7,673 bases of DNA from Thermodesulfobacteriota bacterium (GTDB taxonomy: Bacteria > Desulfobacterota > RBG-13-43-22), in NCBI GenBank assembly GCA_025454185.1, contig JALOOY010000061.1, positions 1-7,673 of the forward strand, in the 5' to 3' direction. The notes beneath the pieces are model-generated. The model was not told the DNA's origin. It was given only the letters and a program-made list of their open reading frames with translations, and did no database searches. Positions 1 through 4,923 of this stretch are shown piece after piece; position 1 is the first letter of the stretch, and the number at the start of each line of letters is the position of its first letter. The translations under genes were made by a program, and so were the position numbers.

Positions 1-1230
1 CAGAAAGGGATCCTGATCCCCTGGAAGAAGGGCCGGCCCGAAGACTTCAAGACCGCCTGGGACCTGCTGACGGCGGACAAGGGTGGCCTGGTCTTCCAGC
101 CGCCCATCGGTCTCCGGGAAGGGGTGGCCGAGGTGGACTACGCCTCCATGTACCCCACCATCATGGTCCGGCACAACATCTCGCCGGAGACCATGGGTTG
201 CGCCTGCTGCCCGGAGCCCGTGGTGCCGGAATCGGGCGCCAACATCTGCCGGAAGCGCAAAGGGTTGGTGCCCGAGACCCTGGAGCCCATCCTGGCGCTC
301 CGGGCCGAGCTCAAGGCCCGGGCCAAGGCTGGCCATCCGCGGCAGGGTGTGTACAAGGCCATGCAGACCGGCCTCAAATGGGTCCTGGTCACCTGCTTCG
401 GCTATCTGGGATACAAGAACGCCCGCTTCGGCCGGATCGAGGCCCACGAAGCCATCACCGACTTCGGCCGGGACAAATTGCTCCTGGCCAAAGAATGCGT
501 GGAGGCCCGGGGCTTTCAGGTCCTCCACGGATTGACCGATTCCCTCTGGTTTCAGGGGGACCATCTGACCGAGGACGATGTTCAAGCGTTGCTTGAGGAA
601 ATAAAGAATAAAAGTGGAGTTTCAATAATTTTGGAAGGAATATATCGCTGGATCGTCTTCCTGCCTTCCAAGGTCCAGCCGCGGCGCCCGGTGGCCAACC
701 GCTACTTCGGGGCCTTTCTGGACGGCACCCTCAAGACCCGGGGCATCGCCTCCTGCCGCCGGGACATTCCCCCCTTCGTCCGGGATGTCCAGGAGGAATT
801 GCTGGCGGAGATGGCCAAGGCCGAGGACCGGTCGGCCCTGGAACAACAGGTGCCGGAACTGCTGGAGCGCCTGGGGGATTACGCGGCCCTGCTTAAAAAC
901 GGCCGGGTCCACCCCCGGGAGCTGGTCATCACCCGCCGCTTCAGCCGTCCCCTGAATCAATTCAAAGTGGACACCCAGTCGGCCCTGACCCTCCAGCAAC
1001 TGGAGGCCGAGGGGCTGGCCCTGCACCCCGGTCAAAAGGTGGCCTATCTGCTGCGCGACGGCGCCGCCCCGGCTCCCGAGGAGCGGGTGGTCCCGGCCCC
1101 CTTCCTCACCGGAGGGGAGACCTACGACCGCAAGAAATACCTCGAACTGCTGCTCAAGGCCGGGGAGGAACTGCTGATCTCCTTCGGCTGGAACTACAAG
1201 GCCCTTCAGGAAAAGTTTCGCTCAGCGTGA
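1..1230 (+). CDS. PolB2-type family B DNA polymerase, C-terminal part (5' truncated)
   Basis: The frame is open from base 1 to a TGA at 1228-1230, giving 409 visible residues. The N-terminal part, where an exonuclease-like domain would be expected, lies off the window. Visible polymerase motifs are motif A (VDYASMYPTI, Asp codon at 136-138), motif B (Lys at 376-378, then FGYLGYKNARFG) and motif C (HGLTDS, about 526-543). In motif C the usual first Asp of DTD is Leu (532-534), while the second Asp (538-540) is kept. Between A and B lie a Cys cluster (C67, C69, C70 and C83 of the visible protein) and a basic RKRKGLVP stretch. The pattern resembles the bacterial/archaeal PolB2 group rather than E. 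coli Pol II. Members are linked in the literature to DNA damage tolerance, so a repair or translesion role is inferred. The GTG at 124 is internal, not the start, because conserved sequence precedes it. Codons 577-645 are unusually AT-rich. Confidence 0.88.
   Translation, partial: QKGILIPWKKGRPEDFKTAWDLLTADKGGLVFQPPIGLREGVAEVDYASMYPTIMVRHNISPETMGCACCPEPVVPESGANICRKRKGLVPETLEPILALRAELKARAKAGHPRQGVYKAMQTGLKWVLVTCFGYLGYKNARFGRIEAHEAITDFGRDKLLLAKECVEARGFQVLHGLTDSLWFQGDHLTEDDVQALLEEIKNKSGVSIILEGIYRWIVFLPSKVQPRRPVANRYFGAFLDGTLKTRGIASCRRDIPPFVRDVQEELLAEMAKAEDRSALEQQVPELLERLGDYAALLKNGRVHPRELVITRRFSRPLNQFKVDTQSALTLQQLEAEGLALHPGQKVAYLLRDGAAPAPEERVVPAPFLTGGETYDRKKYLELLLKAGEELLISFGWNYKALQEKFRSA
577..645 (+). 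other. AT-rich rare-codon patch inside the polymerase gene
   Basis: Bases 601-650 contain only 14 G or C out of 50, whereas the rest of the gene is strongly GC-rich with G/C third positions. Of the 16 codons from 598 to 645, 14 end in A or T, including three ATA (Ile) codons. The reading frame is unbroken, and the encoded residues (GVSIILEGIYRW) lead smoothly into family-like sequence. The patch lies just after motif C. Whether it is a gene-conversion tract, a rare-codon pause site or drift cannot be told from the window. Confidence 0.7.
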
Positions 1231-1254
1231 CGGATTTCGTCGGCCCTTCCAAGC

Positions 1255-1283
1255 TTGACTTGCCGCCTCCGGGAGTCTATAAT
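1255..1283 (+). promoter_or_regulatory. Sigma-70-type promoter of tRNA-Sec
   Basis: TTGACT (1255-1260) and a perfect TATAAT (1278-1283) are separated by 17 bp. The mature tRNA begins at 1294, which puts the expected transcription start near 1290 and a very short 5' leader. The box sequences, spacing and position all fit a strong housekeeping promoter for the tRNA gene. It may also be the nearest promoter for the toxin-antitoxin pair downstream. Confidence 0.85.
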
Positions 1284-1293
1284 CAGGTTCTGC

Positions 1294-1390
1294 GGAAGTG
1301 GAAAGCTCACTGGTGGGGCTCCCGGACTTCAAATCCGGTGTGCCGTCTGAGAGGGCGGCAGGTGGGTTCGATTCCCATGCACTTCCGCCA
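1294..1390 (+). tRNA. selC: tRNA-Sec (UCA anticodon)
   Basis: This is the selenocysteine tRNA that reads UGA with SelA and SelB. The anticodon stem is CCGGA/TCCGG (1322-1326 with 1334-1338) around the loop CTTCAAA, with anticodon TCA at 1329-1331. The hallmark long variable arm is formed by 1341-1347 pairing with 1354-1360. The T arm is GTGGG-TTCGATT-CCCAT (1362-1378). The acceptor strands are 1294-1301 and 1379-1386, followed by discriminator G1387 and an encoded CCA (1388-1390). Seven acceptor pairs are clear; the eighth, expected in bacterial tRNA-Sec, would be G1301 opposite G1379. The D stem pairs 1304-1308 with 1316-1320. Length, arm layout and anticodon together make the call firm. It implies that the organism makes selenoproteins. 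Confidence 0.96.
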
Positions 1391-1425
1391 GTTTTTAACC
1401 CTCCGAACCAAAAATGGCCCAATAA

Positions 1426-1713
1426 ATGGATTGCAGGCAGGTGAAATTTACCAGGCATGCCGTTGAAAGGATGTTTGCCAGGGCCATCCAAAAGGATGAT
1501 ATCCTCCTTATCGTTGAATCCGGTAAAATTATAGCTGAATATCCGGACGACATTCCCTATTCCAGCTACTTGATCCTTGGTTACCTTAAAGACCGTCCGA
1601 TACATGTGGTTCTATCCATTGAACCTGAAAGTAGGGCCTGTCACATTATTACTGTTTATCAACCAAATCCAAGGCTTTGGTCGTCTGGTTTTAATATAAG
1701 GAGGCTGTCATGA
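1426..1713 (+). CDS. DUF4258 protein, probable toxin of a type II TA pair
   Basis: A 95-residue soluble protein with the DUF4258 pattern: KFTRHAVERM near the N-terminus (H11, R15), GKIIAEYPDD (33-42), PIHVVL (H60) and a C-terminal IITVYQPNP...W (74-85). DUF4258 proteins are small and often sit beside a YgiT-type zinc-finger gene, as here. By that context it is probably the toxin, likely of RelE/MqsR-like fold and perhaps an RNase, though no activity can be read from sequence. The stop overlaps the next start (ATGA), implying translational coupling. The ATG at 1426 has no clear Shine-Dalgarno; an in-frame GTG at 1441, preceded by GGCAG, is an alternative that keeps all conserved residues. Base composition is clearly more AT-rich than the flanking genes, which suggests acquisition. 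It starts only 35 bp after tRNA-Sec. Confidence 0.85.
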   Translation: MDCRQVKFTRHAVERMFARAIQKDDILLIVESGKIIAEYPDDIPYSSYLILGYLKDRPIHVVLSIEPESRACHIITVYQPNPRLWSSGFNIRRLS

Positions 1714-1934
1714 AGTGTATCCTCTGTAAACAAGGAGAAACCCACCCCGGGAAAGTAACCGTGACGCTTCGGAGGGGGGAAACCACCGTTTTGATTAAAG
1801 GGGTTCCGGCAGAAGTCTGCGATAATTGCGATGAGTATTATCTTTCAGATACCGTTACCGGACAGGTGTTGGAATTAGGTGAAGACGCCGTGAAAAAGGG
1901 AGCTGAGGTGGAAATCCTTCGCTTCGCCGCTTGA
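1710..1934 (+). CDS. YgiT-type zinc-finger protein, probable antitoxin
   Basis: A 74-residue protein with two CxxC pairs (C3/C6 and C37/C40), the zinc-binding pattern of the MqsA/YgiT N-terminal domain. The spacing and the VPAEVCDNC sequence are typical. Full-length MqsA carries a C-terminal helix-turn-helix DNA-binding domain. This protein ends about 34 residues after the second CxxC (VTGQVLELGEDAVKKG...), so it lacks the usual HTH and may not autoregulate by itself. A strong Shine-Dalgarno, AAGGAGG at 1698-1704, sits 5 nt before the ATG and inside the upstream gene, so it may be translated more strongly than its partner, as is common for antitoxins. The role as antitoxin to the DUF4258 partner is inferred from family pairing and the ATGA overlap. 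Confidence 0.85.
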   Translation: MKCILCKQGETHPGKVTVTLRRGETTVLIKGVPAEVCDNCDEYYLSDTVTGQVLELGEDAVKKGAEVEILRFAA

Positions 1935-1969
1935 TTGGAAAGGTGCTATCGAAAGGAACCGTGAAAAAA

Positions 1970-2698
1970 ATGGAAGAAAATCTTGACGGGCTGTATATCC
2001 CCAAAAGCACGGCCGGCACAGACCAGGTGAACCTGGTTTTAATCGCTTCGGGTTCGGGCACGGACGCGGAGGCCATCATGAAGGCCTGGAAGGCCGGTTA
2101 TCTGCCCGAGGTCAATTCGCCGACGTTGCTCAGCACCAAACGGGATGCCGGATGTATCGAAAAGGCCAAGGCCCTGGGGTTGCGGTGTCGGGTCATCGAC
2201 CGCCGGGACCATCCCCATCTGGATGGTTTCAATACAACGCTCCGGGAGACCCTGCTGGGCGATTTCACCGACCTGGTCTTTCTGGTCGGCTGCGTCGTCA
2301 AGATTTATCCCATACCGGGTATGGACCTGTACAACATTCACCCCGCCGATCCGGAGAAGTTCGGCGGACAGAATATGTACGGGCTGCGGGTCCACGAGTA
2401 TGTCCTGCGGGACGTGCTGGACCAGATTTACCGCGGCCGTAAGACGGTCCGGGATCGGTTTTTTACCTTTCCCACGGTTCACGAGGTGGACGAAAAATTC
2501 GACTCAGGGCAGCACCTGTTTCGACAGGATGTGGAAATTCCCCGCCGGCTGATCGAGGCCCTTGCCGAAAAAAGCCTGTCCCCGGAAGAGGGCGCCGGCG
2601 CGCTGCAGAAGGTTGTTTTGCCCTATGAATGGCTCATGCTGCCCACGGCGGTCAAGGGCGCCGCGCGGCGGATATGGGAGCGGAGAAAAGAGGAGTAG
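1970..2698 (+). CDS. PurN-like formyltransferase-family protein, divergent
   Basis: About 242 residues with the formyltransferase fold signature: LIASGSGTDAEAIM near residues 24-37, a Rossmann-type start where PurN has the GxGSN loop, and YNIHPADPEKFGG (N122, H124). EVDEKFDSGQ (D178) matches the PurN segment holding the third catalytic residue. The N, H and D of the PurN active site therefore appear to be kept. It departs from canonical PurN (about 200 aa, 10-formyl-THF dependent, purine synthesis) in several ways: N122 to D178 is some 18 residues longer than in E. coli PurN, GFMRIL is replaced by GCVVKIY, and the GGP after the last Asp is SGQ. It may be an alternative GAR transformylase or act on another amine. 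Start is uncertain: ATG 1970 is chosen, but GTG 1961, closer to GAAAGGA (1951-1957), is possible. A TTG at 1931 would overlap the upstream stop. Confidence 0.8.
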   Translation: MEENLDGLYIPKSTAGTDQVNLVLIASGSGTDAEAIMKAWKAGYLPEVNSPTLLSTKRDAGCIEKAKALGLRCRVIDRRDHPHLDGFNTTLRETLLGDFTDLVFLVGCVVKIYPIPGMDLYNIHPADPEKFGGQNMYGLRVHEYVLRDVLDQIYRGRKTVRDRFFTFPTVHEVDEKFDSGQHLFRQDVEIPRRLIEALAEKSLSPEEGAGALQKVVLPYEWLMLPTAVKGAARRIWERRKEE

Positions 2699-2713
2699 AT
2701 TTTTTGCTGTGGT

Positions 2714-2986
2714 ATGCAAGAGTGCGATTTAAACCTTTGGTCGGTCTATATCCTCCGCTGCCGGGACGGGACCCTCTATACCGGGATCGCCAAGAACGTT
2801 TTCGCCCGGATCGCACAACATAACCGGGGAAAGGGGGCCGCCTATACCCGGGGACGCCTTCCGGTCAACCTGGTTTATCAGGAAAACAGCCTGACCCATT
2901 CCGAGGCGCTGGTACGGGAAGCCGAAATCAAAAGACTGTCCCGCGCCGAAAAGGAGGGACTGGTCCTTCCGGCTATTCCCCGATGA
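2714..2986 (+). CDS. GIY-YIG nuclease-like protein (YhbQ/UPF0213 type)
   Basis: A 90-residue single-domain protein. WSVYILRCRDGTLYTGI (9-25) holds the two signature strands (VYIL and YTG). It is followed by a conserved Arg (R32), the H36-N37 pair, GKGAAYTRGRLPV (39-51) and a SEALVREAEIK helix (63-73) whose Glu fits the metal-binding position. The length and layout fit the stand-alone YhbQ/UPF0213 family, whose members are predicted, and in some cases reported, to act on DNA or RNA; the true substrate here is unknown. The key residues seem intact. It follows the formyltransferase gene by 15 bp, so they may share a transcript. No good Shine-Dalgarno lies close to ATG 2714; AGGAG at 2691-2695 is 18 nt away. 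The 3' end overlaps the convergent YjbQ gene by 14 bp. Confidence 0.9.
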   Translation: MQECDLNLWSVYILRCRDGTLYTGIAKNVFARIAQHNRGKGAAYTRGRLPVNLVYQENSLTHSEALVREAEIKRLSRAEKEGLVLPAIPR

Positions 2987-3389
2987 TCTTGACCAGCACC
3001 CGCTTCTTCCGCCGCCCGTCGAACTCCCCGTAAAAGATCTGCTCCCAGGTGCCGAAATCCAACTTCCCTTTGGTGACGGCCACCACCACCTCCCGGCCCA
3101 TGACCTGCCGTTTCAGGTGGGCGTCGGCGTTGTCTTCGCCCACGTTATGGCGGTACTGGGAGACCGGTTCGTGGGGGGCCAGCTTTTCCAGCCAGGCCTC
3201 GTAATCGTGGTGCAGGCCGGATTCGTCGTCGTTGATGAACACCGAGGCGGTTATGTGCATGGCGTTGACCAGGACCAGGCCTTCGGTAATCCCGCTCTCG
3301 CGCAGGCACTGCTCCACCTGCGGGGTGATGTTGATGAAGGCCCGGCGGGTCGGGATGTTGAACCAGAGTTCCTTGCGGCAGGTTTTCAA
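2973..3389 (-). CDS. YjbQ/UPF0047 family protein (secondary thiamine-phosphate synthase type)
   Basis: A 138-residue protein, normal length for the family. The conserved elements are all present: NAMHITASVFIND (42-54), GEDNADAHLKRQVMG (84-98), LDFGTWEQIFYGEFDG (110-125) and the RRKKR tail. YjbQ of E. coli has weak thiamine-phosphate synthase activity, and databases name the family accordingly. The physiological role is not settled, so only the family is claimed. The start is a TTG (3387-3389 on the plus strand) supported by a strong AGGGAGG 4 nt upstream; no upstream ATG fits better and the next Met (residue 44) lies inside the conserved core. It is convergent with the GIY-YIG gene and follows the FHA gene on the same strand by 133 bp. 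Confidence 0.92.
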   Translation of the reverse strand: MKTCRKELWFNIPTRRAFINITPQVEQCLRESGITEGLVLVNAMHITASVFINDDESGLHHDYEAWLEKLAPHEPVSQYRHNVGEDNADAHLKRQVMGREVVVAVTKGKLDFGTWEQIFYGEFDGRRKKRVLVKIIGE

Positions 3390-3393
3390 GTTG

Positions 3394-3400
3394 CCTCCCT
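3394..3400 (-). promoter_or_regulatory. Shine-Dalgarno fixing the TTG start of the YjbQ gene
   Basis: Read on the minus strand, AGGGAGG is followed by CAAC and then TTG. This near-perfect site at 4 nt spacing is the main reason for accepting a rare TTG start. Confidence 0.8.
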
Positions 3401-3452
3401 GGCGGATGAATTCCGAGTGGGGATTGGTTCCACTGCGTGTGATTCACCGCAA

Positions 3453-3479
3453 AGCACCACAGCCGGGGGCGGCTGTGCT
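3453..3479. repeat. Inverted repeat in the spacer between the FHA and YjbQ genes
   Basis: CACAGCC (3458-3464) and GGCTGTG (3471-3477) form a 7-bp stem around a 6-nt GC loop. Alternatively AGCAC plus AGCC pairs with GGCTGTGCT as a 9-bp stem with a 3-nt bulge. On the minus strand it lies about 45 bp beyond the FHA gene stop and before the YjbQ Shine-Dalgarno. No U-run follows in either direction (only CTTTG on the minus side), so it is a weak candidate terminator or RNA-processing hairpin. The rest of 3390-3522 shows nothing I can name. Confidence 0.45.
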
Positions 3480-3522
3480 ACAATCCAAAATGCGATGCTG
3501 GATGTTGGTCTTTATTTTGGCA

Positions 3523-4854
3523 TTAAGCGTTTCTGGTAAAAGTAAAAACCTTGTTTCCCAGCTTGATCTGATCGCCTTCCTGCAGGGGCGATAGGTCCAC
3601 CTTCTTGCCGTTGACCAGCACCCCGTTGGTGCTCCCCAGGTCCTTGACGAACCAGTCCGTCCCTTCCTGGTAGATTTCGCAGTGCCGGCCCGAGATGGTC
3701 TTTTCCAGCGGGAAGGCCAGGTCGTTTTCACTCTTGCGTCCGAGACGGGTCAAGGGAGCACGCAGGTCGAAACGCTCCGGCTGCCCCGCGGCGGAGGTGG
3801 AAGTCAGACGGGGTTTTCCGACTCTGACCGTAGCTTCCAGGTCAAGGGGTGCGGGTGGAGCCGGCGGGACCGATCCAGCCCCCGGGGATTTCGGGGGAGC
3901 AGGGGGGCTTCCGGGTTTAACCGGCATTTCCGATGCCGAAGGGCCGGCGGTTGCCGGTGGCGTGGCTGGGGGGGGCGTTTTGGGGCTGAAGCCCGGCACC
4001 TCCATGACGGCAAAACCGCACTCCGGGCAGGCCTTGGCCTCCGGATCCGTAATAGGCCGATGGCAGCTCAGGCAGAGCCGGGCCCGGGGATTGACCGGGG
4101 GCTTGGGCGGTTCGGGGGCCGGTGTCGGCACGGAGCCGGGCGCTTTGGGGGGTTCGGTTCGTTGGGATGCCCGGGCCGGCGCGCTGGGTTTGCTGGTGGG
4201 CTGGGACGGAGGTGGGGGGGCGGCTGCCGGTTTGACCCTGGTTCCTTCCGCCGCGGCCGCTCCCCCGTTGCCCAGCACGTCCTCATAGAAACGGGCCGCG
4301 CTGGTTTGTAAATAAGGCATGACCCAAAGATAACCGATCCCCATGGTCAGAGCCCCGACCAGGAACCAGCCGATGAAGCGCAGGAACAGGCAGAACAGTT
4401 TCCAGCGGTTTCCTTTCATGAGCCGTTCGCTTTCCTTGAGGGCTTCCATGCCTTTCAATTCCGGACGGTCGGCCATCAGGAAAAAGGTCAGGGCATAGGA
4501 GAGGGCGGCCATAATTCCCGGAACGATCAGCAGCAGGGACCAGAGGAAAATCAACAGGGCCAGCAGGAGATAGGTCACCAGGGCGTCGGCGAAACGCTGG
4601 AATCCGTCAAAAAGCCGGGAGTAGGCCACTTCCTGGCCCCGGCTGAGTCCCAGGAAAAAAAGGGCCAGACCCAGGATCAGGGGGCCGCCCACGATCAGGC
4701 CGGCCGCCCAACCGACCAGCGGGATGATCTGGCCCACTCCCTGGGCCACTCCGGTGACGACCAGGAAAATCAGGTTGCCGACCACGGCCAGGCCCCATTT
4801 CCCTTTGAGGGCTTCCCGGGCCTGGCGCATCAGATCGGCGTTGGGGGTGAGCAT
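3523..4854 (-). CDS. DUF975 membrane domain / zinc ribbon / FHA domain fusion protein
   Basis: A 443-residue protein with four parts. Residues 1-195 form a DUF975-like membrane region with hydrophobic segments near 22-40, 48-70, 92-128 and 153-180, and the family-type SERLMKGNRWKLF (142-154). Residues 196-258 are a Pro/Ala-rich linker. A short zinc ribbon follows with C261, C264, C276 and C279. After a second Pro-rich linker (286-337), an FHA domain occupies about 345-443 with LGRKSEND (R373), SGRH (S388, R390, H391) and GSTNG (N410), the residues expected to bind phosphothreonine. The FHA domain is predicted cytoplasmic and may recruit a phosphorylated partner to the membrane. The start ATG has AGGAGG (4860-4865 on the plus strand) 5 nt upstream. 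It follows the HD-GYP gene by 69 bp on the same strand, so co-transcription is likely. The partner kinase is not in the window. Confidence 0.88.
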   Translation of the reverse strand: MLTPNADLMRQAREALKGKWGLAVVGNLIFLVVTGVAQGVGQIIPLVGWAAGLIVGGPLILGLALFFLGLSRGQEVAYSRLFDGFQRFADALVTYLLLALLIFLWSLLLIVPGIMAALSYALTFFLMADRPELKGMEALKESERLMKGNRWKLFCLFLRFIGWFLVGALTMGIGYLWVMPYLQTSAARFYEDVLGNGGAAAAEGTRVKPAAAPPPPSQPTSKPSAPARASQRTEPPKAPGSVPTPAPEPPKPPVNPRARLCLSCHRPITDPEAKACPECGFAVMEVPGFSPKTPPPATPPATAGPSASEMPVKPGSPPAPPKSPGAGSVPPAPPAPLDLEATVRVGKPRLTSTSAAGQPERFDLRAPLTRLGRKSENDLAFPLEKTISGRHCEIYQEGTDWFVKDLGSTNGVLVNGKKVDLSPLQEGDQIKLGNKVFTFTRNA

Positions 4855-4923
4855 GCGTTCCTCCTCTGAACTGATTTTGGTTCCCGGCCGGCAATTCTAT
4901 CGCCGGTTGGATGAAAAGGAAAT

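Noticed and set aside
577..645. The AT-rich patch as an intein or homing-element scar
   Set aside because: There is no extra sequence relative to the expected family pattern and no intein splice motifs are visible.
1228..1390. The polymerase TGA stop read as selenocysteine, since the genome has tRNA-Sec
   Set aside because: Read-through would run through the tRNA promoter and the tRNA itself, with no conserved sequence beyond the TGA; an ordinary stop is far more likely.
1227..1466. A 79-codon open frame across the tRNA gene
   Set aside because: It is a chance frame that translates the promoter and tRNA-Sec and resembles no protein family.
3004..3013. A short match to the tRNA-Sec 3' end (TTCCGCC) as a possible att direct repeat
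   Set aside because: Only about 8 bp match, inside the conserved YjbQ coding region; this is expected by chance.
3682..4311. Long plus-strand open frames of about 200 codons opposite the FHA gene
   Set aside because: Their Gly/Arg-rich translations are the antisense of the Pro/Ala-rich linkers; the minus-strand frame has clear domains and a good ribosome-binding site.
4888..4906. CCGGC/GCCGG inverted repeat between the HD-GYP and FHA genes as a terminator
   Set aside because: Only five base pairs with a 9-nt loop and no U-run after it; not enough to separate the two genes into different transcripts.
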